A DNA stretch of 64,000 bases from Malaciobacter pacificus (GCF_004214795.1 NZ_CP035928.1:620001-684000); one strand, 5' to 3'; shown: positions 34,411-43,592, numbered from the stretch's first letter. Translations and numbers: made by a program. Notes: generated by a model from the letters alone, not told the origin.

Positions 34411-35016
34411 ATGCCAAAAATTGTAGATAAAGTACAAAAAAGAAAAGATATTGCATTATCATGCCAAGATTTAATTTATGATGTAGGAGTAAAAAAGCTT
34501 ACTGTTGCTCAAGTTGCTAAAACAGCTGGAATTGGCAAAGGTACAGTTTATGAATATTTTGAAAATAAAGATGATATTATTTTTGAGATTATTAATATCC
34601 ATATCCAAAAACATCATGAAAGCTTTTTAGAAAGTATAAAAAATGTTGAAACAACAAGAGAAAAAGTATTTCATTTTTTTAAATTTGTTATGGATGATAG
34701 TGAAGAAAATTTAAAACATTTTAATGGTTATAAAGAGTATTTATCAGTTGTTTTAAGTGACGAAAATTATGATATGAAGTTTTTTAATAATACATGTCAT
34801 TTATTTTTTAAAGAACAACTAAAAAAAATTATTGAAGAGGGTATTAATAAAAATGAATTAATAGATCAATCAATTAATTTTGTTGATGGATTAATGCATT
34901 TTGAAAAGGGTGTTGTTTGTGCAAAGATGACACAAGTTGAATTTGATGCAAAAAAAGCTTGTGAAGATTTTGTAAATAATTTATTTGATAATTTAGAGGT
35001 TAAAAATGATAAGTAG
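34411..35016 (+). CDS. TetR/AcrR family regulator of the second RND operon
   Basis: 201 residues. The helix-turn-helix is LTVAQVAKTAGIGKGTVYEYFENKDDIIFEI (about 30-58), a textbook TetR pattern. A helical effector domain follows. It sits behind two TGACC/GGTCA palindromes and heads an operon of DUF2798 protein, adaptor, RND pump and TolC-type channel. The next gene starts 11 bases before its stop. It is not closely similar to the TetR at 15.4 kb outside the HTH. ATG behind TTAGGAG. Confidence 0.92.
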   Translation: MPKIVDKVQKRKDIALSCQDLIYDVGVKKLTVAQVAKTAGIGKGTVYEYFENKDDIIFEIINIHIQKHHESFLESIKNVETTREKVFHFFKFVMDDSEENLKHFNGYKEYLSVVLSDENYDMKFFNNTCHLFFKEQLKKIIEEGINKNELIDQSINFVDGLMHFEKGVVCAKMTQVEFDAKKACEDFVNNLFDNLEVKNDK

Positions 35017-35236
35017 AAAATATGAAAGAGTAGTATTTGCTTTTTTTATGTCTTTATTTATGAGTTTTATCATGAGCTTTATAATCTCTATAATAAATTT
35101 AGGTTTTGTTGATGGTTTTATGTATAAATGGATGAAAGCATTTGGATTAGCTTTTATGTGTGCTTTTCCTATTATATTTGTAGTTGCCCCGATAGTACAT
35201 AAAATTGTGCATAAATTAATGAAAAATATTGATTAA
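35006..35236 (+). CDS. DUF2798-type small membrane protein
   Basis: 76 residues with two TM helices: FAFFMSLFMSFIMSFIISII and AFGLAFMCAFPIIFVVAPIV. Length and the RKYERVVFAFFMSLFMS start fit the DUF2798 group of small inner membrane proteins. It is the second gene of the TetR/RND operon, overlapping the regulator by 11 bases and lying 16 bases before the adaptor ATG. Its role in the pump is unknown. Confidence 0.75.
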   Translation: MISRKYERVVFAFFMSLFMSFIMSFIISIINLGFVDGFMYKWMKAFGLAFMCAFPIIFVVAPIVHKIVHKLMKNID

Positions 35237-35252
35237 GATAAAAGGAATTTAT

Positions 35253-36302
35253 ATGAAAAGAATAGGAATGGCAATATTTGTTGTGTTTTTCATGATGGCT
35301 AACTTTATTGAAGCAGCAAGTAAAGCACCTTCTTTAGTTGAAGTTGAAACATTAAAACAACAAGAAGTAAATGATTTACAAGAGTTTGTTGGAACTGTAA
35401 ATTTTGATAAAAAATCAAAAGTGGCAAGTCAAAGTAGTGGTATTGCTAAAAAAATAAACTTTGAAGTTGGACAGAAAGTTAAAAAAGGTGATGTGTTAGT
35501 TGTAATTGATTCAGATGTTTTAAACGCACAAATTAATGCTGCAAAATCTTCAGTTAATATGTACTCAGTACAGTTAAAAAATGCAAAGAAAAATTATGAC
35601 AGATATAAAGCTTTAGTTGAGAAAAAATCAATTGCACAAAAAACTTTTGATGATGCAAAGTTGGAGTATGATGTAGCAAAAGAGAGTTTAATAAGTGCAA
35701 AAGCAAATTTAAATGAATTAAATATTCAAAAATCAAAAAAACTTATAAAAGCACCATTTGATGGAATAGTAGTTGAAAAAACTGTAAATAAAGATGAGTG
35801 GCTAAATCAAGGTACTTCAATAGCAACTGTCGTAAATACTAGTGATGTGGAGATTATATTTAATCTTCCTATTTCTTTTATTAATGGACTTGAAATAGGT
35901 CAAGAATATGATGTGAATATTTCAGGAAAAAGTGTAAAAGCAAAATTATTTGCAGCAATTCCAAGTGGGGATAAATTAACAAGAACTTTCCCTGTTAGAT
36001 TTAAAGCAACTATTAAAGATATGTTTATTTTTGATGGAGCTCAAGCAAAAGTAAATTTTGCAAAAGAGTCAAAAAGTGTTGCTTTAGTAATAAATAGAGA
36101 TGCTGTTATTAAAAGATTTAACATGGATGTTGTATTTGCAGTTGTTGAAAATCAAGCAAAAATGATTCCTGTAAAACCATTAGCATTTTTTGGTACAAAT
36201 GCAGCTATTAGTGGACAAGGATTAGTTGAGGGTATGCAACTAGTAACAAAAGGAAATGAAAGAATATTTCCTGATATGCCTGTAAAAATTATAAATAAAT
36301 AG
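35253..36302 (+). CDS. RND efflux periplasmic adaptor
   Basis: Start at ATG 35253 (MKRIGMAIFVVFFMM), behind AAAGGA; the longer frame from 35229 lacks a ribosome site. 349 residues with a signal peptide (about 1-22). The barrel-sandwich halves are VASQSSGIAKKINFEVGQKV and IKAPFDGIVVEKTVNKDEWL, flanking a coiled-coil hairpin. It connects the inner membrane pump encoded next (8 bases on) to an outer membrane channel. Unlike the first adaptor in this window it is not a lipoprotein. Confidence 0.92.
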   Translation: MKRIGMAIFVVFFMMANFIEAASKAPSLVEVETLKQQEVNDLQEFVGTVNFDKKSKVASQSSGIAKKINFEVGQKVKKGDVLVVIDSDVLNAQINAAKSSVNMYSVQLKNAKKNYDRYKALVEKKSIAQKTFDDAKLEYDVAKESLISAKANLNELNIQKSKKLIKAPFDGIVVEKTVNKDEWLNQGTSIATVVNTSDVEIIFNLPISFINGLEIGQEYDVNISGKSVKAKLFAAIPSGDKLTRTFPVRFKATIKDMFIFDGAQAKVNFAKESKSVALVINRDAVIKRFNMDVVFAVVENQAKMIPVKPLAFFGTNAAISGQGLVEGMQLVTKGNERIFPDMPVKIINK

Positions 36303-36310
36303 GACTAAGA

Positions 36311-39300
36311 ATGGATTTAATAAAATTTTCAATAAAAAATCCTGTAACAATAATAGTTTCAGTTCTTATTGTAGTTTTATTTGGTTTTTTATCATTAACA
36401 AAGTTACCTTATCAGTTAACTCCCAATGTTACAAAACCAGAGATTAAAATTACAACAACATGGCCAGGAGCTACTCCTTATGAGATTGAAAGAGAGATTA
36501 TTGAAGAGCAAGAAGATGCACTAAAAAGTTTGAATAACTTAGTAGAGTATGAATCATCTTCAAAGGATAATTCAGGTGAAATCACTCTTACTTTCAAATT
36601 AGGAACAGATTTAAGAGCAGCACTTCAAGATGTATCTAACAAATTAAATGAAGTTAGTTCATATCCAGCTAATGCAAATGAACCTATTATTGAAACAGCA
36701 ACAGCAAGTCCAGTTATTTGGATGATGTTACAAACTTTAGATACAAATGATAGACATATTGATGAGTATAAAACATTTTTCGAAAATGAAATCAAACCTG
36801 TTATAAAAAGAGTTAACGGAGTTGCTGGTACTATGGGTGGAGGAGGAAGAGAACAAGAGATGCAAATTAGTTTAGATACTAATAAACTTGCCTCTTATAA
36901 TCTAACTATTCCTCAAGTAATAGGTATTTTACAAGCAGAAAATGTTGATATCTCTGCTGGTACTCAAAATATGGGTAGAAGAAGTTACAGAATTAGAACA
37001 GTTCATAAATTTAAAACACCTCAAGATATAAAAGATGTAATTTTAATTTCAAATAGAGAACAAAGAGTTACAGTAGGTGATGTAGCAAGTGTTGATTTTG
37101 GATATGCAACACCAAGTACTGTTGCAATGTTCTTAGGTAAAGATGGTATCTTTTTAGGGGTTCAACCAAGTAGTGATGCAAATATTGTTGCTTTAACAAA
37201 TGAAGTTGAAAAAGTTGTAAATGAATTAAATGACACTATTCTAAAAAAAGAAGAACTAAAAATAAAATGGTTGTATGATCAAAGACCTTATATTGTTGGT
37301 TCTGTTGATTTAGTTAAACAAAATATTATGATTGGTGGTGCTTTAGCAATAATTGTTTTAATACTATTTTTAAGAGCTATTTCACCAACAGCTGTTGTTT
37401 CAATTGCTATTCCAATTTCAGTTATTGGTACATTCATTATTTTAGAGTCTATGGGAAGAAGTTTAAATACAATTTCTTTAGCTGGTATTTCATTTGCAGT
37501 TGGTATGTTAGTTGATAGTGCCATTGTAGTTTTAGAAAATATTGATAGGCACAGAAAAGAAGGAATGAGTATTCCTGAAGCTGCTTATAAAGGTGCTAGT
37601 GAAGTTTGGGGAGCTTTAATTGCAAGTGCATCTACTACTGTTGCAGTATTCTTACCGATTGTATTTTTACAAGATGAAGCAGGTCAGTTATTTAAAGATA
37701 TTGCAATTGCTGTAACAGCAGCTGTAACATTCTCTTTATTTGTTTCAATTGCAGTTATTCCAATGCTTTGGAAAAAATTTGCTTCAATTTCTGGAAAAGA
37801 GCCAAGGGGTGAAAGTGGTTTAACAAAACTTGGGCATAAATTTGTAAACTTTATTATGGGATTTGTTAAATGGTCGTTAAAATCTACAATGACAAAAATA
37901 GCTACTATTATCTCATTTGCTGTAATCTCAGGGGCTACGATTTTTCTATTATTCCCTAAGTTAGACTATTTGCCTCAAGGAAATAAGAACTTAGTGTTTA
38001 ATATTTTAATTACTCCTCCAGGTCTTTCTTATGAAGAAAGATATAATATGGGTGCATATTTAATGAAACAAATTGAACCTAATATTAATAATGATATTGA
38101 TGGAGTTCCAGGAATAAGTAGAGCATTTTTTGTATCATTTGGTGATTTTAACTTATTTGGTGGTACTTCTATGCACGAAAGTCGAGCAAGAGAATTAATA
38201 CCATTTTTTAGACCAATTGTAAATTCTCTTCCTTCTGTATTTGGAGTTTCATTACAATCAGGAGTATTTGAAAGTGGAATTGGTGAGGGTAAAACTGTAA
38301 ATATTGATATTAGTGGTGAAAGTATTGAAGAAATAGCTGGTGTTGGTACAAAATTATTTATGGCAGCGCGAGGTGCAATTCAAGGTGCTCAAGTTAGACC
38401 AGTACCTTCAATAGAATTACTTTATCCAGAAGTTAGAATAAAACCAAATCAAGATGCCTTAAAAGCATTTGGTATGAGTTCAACTGATTTGGGAATTATG
38501 AGTGATGTTCTAATGAGTGGTAGAAAAATCTCTGATTATGAACAAGATGGAAAAAAGAAAATTGACCTTGTTTTAAAAGCTGATGATAGTTTAATTAAAA
38601 CACCAGAAGATATATTAGCTACACAAGTTGCTTTACCAAATGGTGCTTTAGTTCCTATGTCTTCACTTGCAAGTTCAGTTGATACAACAGGTATTAGTGA
38701 AATTAGACACTTAAATGGTGATAGAACTATTACATTACAAGTTACACCACCTGAGCATATGACTATTCAAGAGACAATGGGTATTTTAGGTGGAGCTTTA
38801 GAAAAAATGAAAAGTGAAGGTGAAATCTCTAAAACAGTTGAAGTAGGTATTAGTGGTACAGCTGATAAGTTAACTGAAACAATTGCAGCTTTAAGTGGAA
38901 GTTTCATTTTAGCAATAGTAATTATTTATTTACTAATGTCTGCTTTATTTGGTAATTTCTTGTATCCAATTGTAATTATGTTTACAGTACCTTTAGCAAC
39001 AGCAGGTGGATTTATTGGACTTGCTTTAACAAGTAATTTTATAGAAGAACAGCCTTTAGATGTTCTTACGATGTTAGGATTTATTATTTTAGTTGGTATT
39101 GTTGTAAATAATGCAATTTTAATTGTTCATCAAAGTTTAAATTATATTAGAAATGAAGGCATGGAGCATAAAAATGCAGTAATAGCAGCAACAAAATCTA
39201 GAATTAGACCTATTTATATGAGTTCATTAACTTCAATTTTTGGTATGTTACCTTTAGTTTTAGTGCCAGGTCCAGGAAGTGAATTTTATAGAGGTTTAGG

Positions 39301-39439
39301 TTCAGTTATCACTGGTGGACTTGCATTGTCAACTGTATTTACGATATTTGTTACGCCAGCACTTTTAATGTTCTTTATTAAATTAGAGTCAAAAGTTTCA
39401 TCAATGTCTAATAAGCCAATTGATGTTAGTAAAGCATAA
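36311..39439 (+). CDS. RND-type efflux permease
   Basis: 1042 residues with twelve TM helices and two large periplasmic loops, the AcrB/CmeB plan. Landmarks: TTTWPGATPYEIEREIIEEQE, AGISFAVGMLVDSAIVVLEN (TM4 with the proton-relay Asp), and MLGFIILVGIVVNNAILIVH in the second half. It pumps small molecules outward at the expense of the proton gradient, in a complex with the adaptor before it and the TolC-type protein after it (11 bases). Sequence is distinct from the pump at 18.9 kb, so it probably has another substrate range. Confidence 0.94.
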   Translation: MDLIKFSIKNPVTIIVSVLIVVLFGFLSLTKLPYQLTPNVTKPEIKITTTWPGATPYEIEREIIEEQEDALKSLNNLVEYESSSKDNSGEITLTFKLGTDLRAALQDVSNKLNEVSSYPANANEPIIETATASPVIWMMLQTLDTNDRHIDEYKTFFENEIKPVIKRVNGVAGTMGGGGREQEMQISLDTNKLASYNLTIPQVIGILQAENVDISAGTQNMGRRSYRIRTVHKFKTPQDIKDVILISNREQRVTVGDVASVDFGYATPSTVAMFLGKDGIFLGVQPSSDANIVALTNEVEKVVNELNDTILKKEELKIKWLYDQRPYIVGSVDLVKQNIMIGGALAIIVLILFLRAISPTAVVSIAIPISVIGTFIILESMGRSLNTISLAGISFAVGMLVDSAIVVLENIDRHRKEGMSIPEAAYKGASEVWGALIASASTTVAVFLPIVFLQDEAGQLFKDIAIAVTAAVTFSLFVSIAVIPMLWKKFASISGKEPRGESGLTKLGHKFVNFIMGFVKWSLKSTMTKIATIISFAVISGATIFLLFPKLDYLPQGNKNLVFNILITPPGLSYEERYNMGAYLMKQIEPNINNDIDGVPGISRAFFVSFGDFNLFGGTSMHESRARELIPFFRPIVNSLPSVFGVSLQSGVFESGIGEGKTVNIDISGESIEEIAGVGTKLFMAARGAIQGAQVRPVPSIELLYPEVRIKPNQDALKAFGMSSTDLGIMSDVLMSGRKISDYEQDGKKKIDLVLKADDSLIKTPEDILATQVALPNGALVPMSSLASSVDTTGISEIRHLNGDRTITLQVTPPEHMTIQETMGILGGALEKMKSEGEISKTVEVGISGTADKLTETIAALSGSFILAIVIIYLLMSALFGNFLYPIVIMFTVPLATAGGFIGLALTSNFIEEQPLDVLTMLGFIILVGIVVNNAILIVHQSLNYIRNEGMEHKNAVIAATKSRIRPIYMSSLTSIFGMLPLVLVPGPGSEFYRGLGSVITGGLALSTVFTIFVTPALLMFFIKLESKVSSMSNKPIDVSKA

Positions 39440-39450
39440 AGGATTAATTT

Positions 39451-40716
39451 ATGAAAAAAATTTCAATATTATCATTAGCATTAAGTTCACTATTTTTAGT
39501 GAATGCTAATGCATTAAATTTAGATGAAGCAATAGATATAGCACTAAATAAAAACTTAGATATTAAGAGTTCTGAGTTTACTTATATGAAAAGTATTCAG
39601 AGTTTAAAACAGAGTAATTCAGCATACCTTCCAAAATTAGATTTAGGATATGCTTATAATAATACAGATGAAGCAGTTTTTAATAACAACCAATCAGAAA
39701 CTACAGCTTTAAGTGCAACAGTTTCTTATAATTTGTTTAATGGTTTTAAAGATTTAGCAAATAAAAATGCTTCTAAGTATTTATCTCAATCATCTAAATA
39801 CTCTTTAAATGCTACAAAACAAGATATTGTTTTAAGTGTAAAAAGTGCTTATATAAACTACCTAAATGCACAAAATTCACTAAAAACATATAATAGTGCT
39901 TATGAGTTATTTAAAGAGCAGTATGAAGATTCTAAAAATAGATATAACCAAGGATTAATTGCAAGAAATGACTTATTACAAGTTCAAGTAAATATGTCAA
40001 GTGCAAAGCAAAATGTTGTTCAAGCAAAAGGTGATTTAAAAGTTGTAAAATATCAATTATCTAATGTTTTAGGTGGCATTGATTTAACAAATGAAAATAT
40101 AGAAAACTTAGATGAAAAAACTCTTAGTATTAAAGATTATGATAAGTCTAAACTTTCACAAAGAAGTGAAATACAAGCATTAGAAATGGCCTTAAAATCA
40201 TTTAATCAACAAATAAAAGCAACAAAATCTAGTTATTATCCAACAGTTGATATTAGTGCTTCTCATAATAAATATTATGATACTTTTTCATTAAATAAAT
40301 ATGAAGCTATACCAAATGTTGATAATCAAAATAGTGCTAATATAACAGCAAGTTGGAATTTATATAGCGGTGGTTCAACTATGGCACAAGTTGAAAACTC
40401 TAAAATTGATTATAAAAATGCAATAAATCAATTAGATAAAACAAAACTTGATATAAATCTTCAATATGAAAATGCTAAATCAAATTTAGAGGTGGCAATT
40501 GATAATTTAGATACTTCAAAGTTATCATTAATTCAAGCAAAAGAGAATTATGAAATTGTTAAAAATAGATTTGATGAAGGTTTAGCAACAACTACAGATT
40601 TAACAGATGCCAATTATTTATTAACTCAAGCGCAACAAGGATATAATAAAGCATATTTTGATAAATATTTAGCAATTGCAAGTTTAGATAGAATATTTGA
40701 GATAAATAAATACTAA
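39451..40716 (+). CDS. TolC-family outer membrane efflux protein
   Basis: 421 residues, normal for the family. The signal peptide is about residues 1-22, ending near NANA. Two OEP repeats are visible: LNLDEAIDIALNKNLDIKSSE with long coiled coils, and ASWNLYSGGSTMAQVENSKID in the second half. RFDEGLATTTDLTDANYLLTQ is a classic TolC stretch. It is the outer membrane exit of the preceding RND pump and the last gene of that operon. No N-terminal extension is present, in contrast to the paralogue at 16.1 kb. Confidence 0.93.
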   Translation: MKKISILSLALSSLFLVNANALNLDEAIDIALNKNLDIKSSEFTYMKSIQSLKQSNSAYLPKLDLGYAYNNTDEAVFNNNQSETTALSATVSYNLFNGFKDLANKNASKYLSQSSKYSLNATKQDIVLSVKSAYINYLNAQNSLKTYNSAYELFKEQYEDSKNRYNQGLIARNDLLQVQVNMSSAKQNVVQAKGDLKVVKYQLSNVLGGIDLTNENIENLDEKTLSIKDYDKSKLSQRSEIQALEMALKSFNQQIKATKSSYYPTVDISASHNKYYDTFSLNKYEAIPNVDNQNSANITASWNLYSGGSTMAQVENSKIDYKNAINQLDKTKLDINLQYENAKSNLEVAIDNLDTSKLSLIQAKENYEIVKNRFDEGLATTTDLTDANYLLTQAQQGYNKAYFDKYLAIASLDRIFEINKY

Positions 40717-40767
40717 GGTTAGTTTTGCAAATCTTTCAAAAAGAGTTTAACTTAAACCCACACTCAA

Positions 40768-40799
40768 GAGGATTTCATCTAGTAACTGATGAAATCCTC
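40768..40799. terminator. Perfect hairpin between tolC-like gene and ParE-like gene
   Basis: GAGGATTTCATC/GATGAAATCCTC is a 12-bp perfect stem with an 8-nt loop. It covers the last codons and stop of the minus-strand toxin gene. There is no T-run on either side, so it may stop transcription poorly, stabilise mRNA ends or only separate the converging transcripts. Confidence 0.45.
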
Positions 40800-41080
40800 T
40801 CAACCCAATAGTCAGGTTTTCTATGATGATGAGCAATTGCAATAATTAAAATGTGATTTTCTTCAACTGAATAGAGTAAATTAAATGGAAATTTATTTAC
40901 AACACATTTTCTTATGTCTTTTCTAATTTCAGCATACATATTTGGGAATCTTTGTATTCGTTTTAAGGTATTGAAAATTTCTTTTTTAAACTTTTCCCCT
41001 AAATTTGTTTGTTGTTCTTCATAATAATCTTGCGAATCATAAAACTCTTGTTCGGCAATTTCTAGAAATAAAATATTCAT
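40775..41080 (-). CDS. ParE/RelE-superfamily toxin
   Basis: 101 residues. The fold pattern of the RelE/ParE superfamily is clear: EIAEQEFYDSQDYYEE, FKKEIFNTLKRIQRFPNMY, then the strands RKCVVNKFPFNLLYSVEENH and the end HHHRKPDYWVER. RelE-type members cut mRNA on ribosomes and ParE-type poison gyrase; the absence of a clear RelE catalytic set points to the ParE side, with low certainty. It overlaps the antitoxin gene by one base. The pair lies next to an IS110 element. Confidence 0.88.
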   Translation of the reverse strand: MNILFLEIAEQEFYDSQDYYEEQQTNLGEKFKKEIFNTLKRIQRFPNMYAEIRKDIRKCVVNKFPFNLLYSVEENHILIIAIAHHHRKPDYWVERISSVTR

Positions 41081-41280
41081 TATTTAAAAATATTTTCCAT
41101 TGGTACAGCCTTAAGCTCACCTTTTCTATAAGATTCAAGACGTTTATCAGCTTCTTCTGCCCAAATTTGATCTATTTCTTCATCAGGTTTGTCAAGACTT
41201 TTTAAAAGTTCATCTATAAGTTTTGACCTTTCATTGGCTTTTAGTTCTAGTGCTTGCTCTAATACTTCATTTATACTCAT
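41080..41280 (-). CDS. Addiction-module antitoxin (TIGR02574-like)
   Basis: 66 residues, acidic and helical. The pattern NEVLEQALELKANERSKLIDELLKSLD followed by DEEIDQIWAEEADKRLESYRKGE matches the small 'addiction module component' family found upstream of RelE/ParE toxins. It would bind and block the toxin; the C-terminal half probably wraps around it. It overlaps the toxin gene start by one base, so translation is coupled. No clear DNA-binding domain is visible. Confidence 0.88.
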   Translation of the reverse strand: MSINEVLEQALELKANERSKLIDELLKSLDKPDEEIDQIWAEEADKRLESYRKGELKAVPMENIFK

Positions 41281-41544
41281 ATTATAACCTTTTAATTTTA
41301 TACTAAAAATTGTATCTAAAAAATGATAATAAAGCTGTTATCATCCTTTCAATACTTTACCATATTAAAGACTTAATAAAGAATATATCTAGGTGAACAT
41401 AGAGATTATGGTGGTAGTAGAAAAATTGTTGCTACAATTATTGGTACTTAAAATACACTAAATTAACTAATTAGTATAATACTTTCTAAAGATTAAGGAG
41501 TCAACTATAAAGAAACCTAACTAAAAAACAAAGATTTTAAAGTT
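41281..41544. other. Non-coding gap between antitoxin and IS110 transposase, with a gene remnant
   Basis: 264 bases without a full gene. A hairpin ATGATAA/TTATCAT lies at about 41322-41343. From 41380 to 41451 the plus strand encodes RIYLGEHRDYGGSRKIVATIIGT then a stop; its composition looks like the tail of a real protein, cut off upstream by a stop. The left end of the IS element is probably within this stretch, but I see no clear terminal repeat. Confidence 0.4.
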
Positions 41545-42741
41545 TCATTTGGAAACACCTAAAGCTAAATTTTCATCAAATTTGGTTTTGTTCTTTAACA
41601 TTACAAATATTGTTTTTAGAAGTTTATTTGCAACAGCAATAACAGCTTGTTTGAATTTTTTACCTTCTTCTCGTTTTTTAGAGAAATAGAGTTTAAATTT
41701 TTCACAAGAACGAATAGTACCAATTGCCATTTGCCAAATAGTTCTTCTAAGGTTTGCATTACCTCTTTTAGAGATTTTGCCCCTATAGTTGATTGAAGTA
41801 CCACTTTGTCTAACTGATGGGTCAATTCCTATAAAAGCACATAGTTGCTTTACGGAATTAAACTTATCAACAGAGGATACTTCAACCATAAAGTTTTTAG
41901 AAGTTACTGCTCCAATTCCTGGTATTGATTGTACTATATCAATATCATTGTTTATATCAGTATCTTCTAAAGAGTTTTCCAACTCAGAATCTAGAATAGA
42001 TAATTCATCTTGAATAGCTATTAATCTTCTAATTTTAGAAGTTAAAACCTTTTCAAGATATTTATCGGATACGGCGATAGAAGTTTTTGCTAAGGCTAAT
42101 ATATCCTTTGCAGTAATTTTAACTTTATTGCCACTTGTATCATCTAAGATTCGTTGGATGGTCTTTTCCCTTAAGTTCCTAATTGCTTTACGGCTAGGAG
42201 CTTTAAGGAGCAGATTTAAAATGCTCTTTGTAAATATATTTGTGTTCTTTAACAATTCAGGGAATAATTGCACTAAATTAGCTTTTATTTCAGTTTTTAA
42301 TCTTGCTACATCTTTCGAGAGGTTTTCTCTTTCACGGATAAGCGGTCTAATATTTTCAATATTATTAGTACTAGCAAGATGTAAAGATTGATATGATTTT
42401 AAACTAAATAGAGCAATTGAAGCTGCATCTTTTTTATCATTCTTAGTTTTTCTAAGGGTAGTTGAACCAATAAAACTCTTTATGAGTATTGGATTAATCA
42501 CTACACACTTAAAACTATTTTCTAATAAAAAAGATAATAGTGGTAAATGATAAATACCAGTTGCTTCCATTGCTATTAAAAGCTCTTCTTTAGGATATGT
42601 GGATAAATACTCTACTAAAGTATCAAATCCATCTCTATTCATTGTAAGCTTTACTTCTAGTTTAATTTCACCACTATTTTCAAGTAGTGTTAAATCAAAG
42701 CTATCTTTAGAAATATCTATTCCTATGAATTGTTTATACAT
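41545..42741 (-). CDS. IS110-family transposase
   Basis: 398 residues from ATG 42741, behind AAAGG (an adjacent GTG at 42744 is possible). The N-terminal DEDD RuvC-like domain has FIGIDISKDSFD, LLIAMEATGIYHLP and NDKKDAASIAL, with all four acidic residues. A helical linker leads to the C-terminal Transposase_20 domain: IQSIPGIGAVTSKN, LCAFIGIDPSVRQSGTS with the conserved Ser, and SKRGNANLRRTIW. The gene is intact. Such enzymes move elements without target duplications. The family is known to use a non-coding 'bridge' RNA from the element's own ends. Confidence 0.95.
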   Translation of the reverse strand: MYKQFIGIDISKDSFDLTLLENSGEIKLEVKLTMNRDGFDTLVEYLSTYPKEELLIAMEATGIYHLPLLSFLLENSFKCVVINPILIKSFIGSTTLRKTKNDKKDAASIALFSLKSYQSLHLASTNNIENIRPLIRERENLSKDVARLKTEIKANLVQLFPELLKNTNIFTKSILNLLLKAPSRKAIRNLREKTIQRILDDTSGNKVKITAKDILALAKTSIAVSDKYLEKVLTSKIRRLIAIQDELSILDSELENSLEDTDINNDIDIVQSIPGIGAVTSKNFMVEVSSVDKFNSVKQLCAFIGIDPSVRQSGTSINYRGKISKRGNANLRRTIWQMAIGTIRSCEKFKLYFSKKREEGKKFKQAVIAVANKLLKTIFVMLKNKTKFDENLALGVSK

Positions 42742-42766
42742 CACAAATACCTTTACAAATGTTATT

Positions 42767-42954
42767 TTACATACAAACAGATAAGTAACCTTACTTTTAT
42801 CCTATCTCCATAATGACAGAAGCTCGAAGCTTAATCAACCTATTGGGATTTGAAGTAAGTGATAGACTCCTTGGAGATTTAATAAAACTTCATTAAAAGT
42901 TCTATCATTGATCTAAAAAAAATGTGATCATCTTACTTATCTCTTTGTATGTAA
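42767..42954 (-). ncRNA. Structured 188-bp region 5' of the IS110 transposase (candidate bridge RNA locus)
   Basis: A 22-bp inverted repeat with one mismatch closes the region: arms at 42767-42788 (TTACATACAAACAGATAAGT...) and 42933-42954. Within it are smaller hairpins: AAGCT/AGCTT at 42820-42832, CTCC/GGAG at 42867-42876, and GATAGACT pairing with AGTTCTATC between 42861 and 42906. It ends 26 bases before the transposase start. Known: IS110-group elements encode a guide RNA upstream of the transposase with internal loops that read target and donor. A match in place and structure is inference; an operator or MITE is possible. Confidence 0.4.
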
Positions 42955-42983
42955 TTATACAAAATTTATTAGTAGGAGTATAA

Positions 42984-43589
42984 ATGGATTATGATAAATT
43001 TGCAGACTTTTCACCTTGTGATTATGCAGGACCTTTAAAAAGAGAGAGTTTTATGGATTGTGGTATAAAAGAGTTATGGCAAGGTATTCCAAGAATTTCT
43101 GGACCTGCTTTTACTGTTGAAATGGTTGGTGGTGAGAATTTAAGTTTGCATAGAGCAATTTATGAAGCTCCTGTTGGTTCAATTATTGTAGCTCAATCAA
43201 ATACAATGGATTATGCTGTAATTGGTGGAAATGTATCTTTAATTGCTAAAAAAAGAGGAATTAAAGGTTTTGTGATTGATGGACTTGTTAGAGATATTGG
43301 TGAAATTAGAGAAAACCAAGTAGCAATCTTTGGAAGAGGTGTAATACCTATGCCAGGTGGTAAGAAAAATGCCGTTCCTGTTAATATCCCTATAACTGCT
43401 GGTGGAATATCAGTTAATCCAGGTGATATAATAGTTGCTGATGAAGAAGGCGTTGCTGTTATTCCAAAAGAGAAAGCTGAGGATATTTATGCTCAAACAA
43501 AAGCAAATGTACAAAAAGAAAAAGAGATGAGTTTTGAACAGTGGGCAGCAAATCACAAAGATAAAATTGATTCTTTTTATAAAATATAA
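42984..43589 (+). CDS. RraA-like protein (HMG aldolase / RraA superfamily)
   Basis: 201 residues. The RraA-superfamily core is clear: DYAVIGGNVSLIAKKRGIKG followed by FVIDGLVRDIGEI, the region that holds the metal- and ligand-binding Arg and Asp residues in HMG/CHA aldolases. VPVNIPITAGGISVNPGDIIVADEEGV is the second signature. The start MDYDKFADFSPCDYAG suits the enzyme-like branch more than E. coli RraA, which regulates RNase E. Function is thus either a 4-hydroxy-4-methyl-2-oxoglutarate type aldolase or an orphan. AGGAG ribosome site. The IS110 element lies directly upstream. Confidence 0.88.
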   Translation: MDYDKFADFSPCDYAGPLKRESFMDCGIKELWQGIPRISGPAFTVEMVGGENLSLHRAIYEAPVGSIIVAQSNTMDYAVIGGNVSLIAKKRGIKGFVIDGLVRDIGEIRENQVAIFGRGVIPMPGGKKNAVPVNIPITAGGISVNPGDIIVADEEGVAVIPKEKAEDIYAQTKANVQKEKEMSFEQWAANHKDKIDSFYKI

Positions 43590-43592
43590 TAG

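Larger units (their letters stand above)
41452..42975 (-). mobile_element. IS110-family insertion sequence (approximate limits)
   Basis: One intact IS110-type transposase with non-coding flanks of about 100-260 bases on each side. The family often lacks terminal inverted repeats and target duplications, so exact ends cannot be read from one copy. Limits given are the gene remnant stop on the left and the ribosome site of the next gene on the right. It lies between a toxin-antitoxin pair and an RraA-like gene. Confidence 0.55.

Noticed and set aside
41281-42983. CRISPR, phage or integrative element around the IS110 transposase
   Set aside because: No repeat-spacer pattern, integrase, phage genes or tRNA-site duplication; only one transposase and its flanks.
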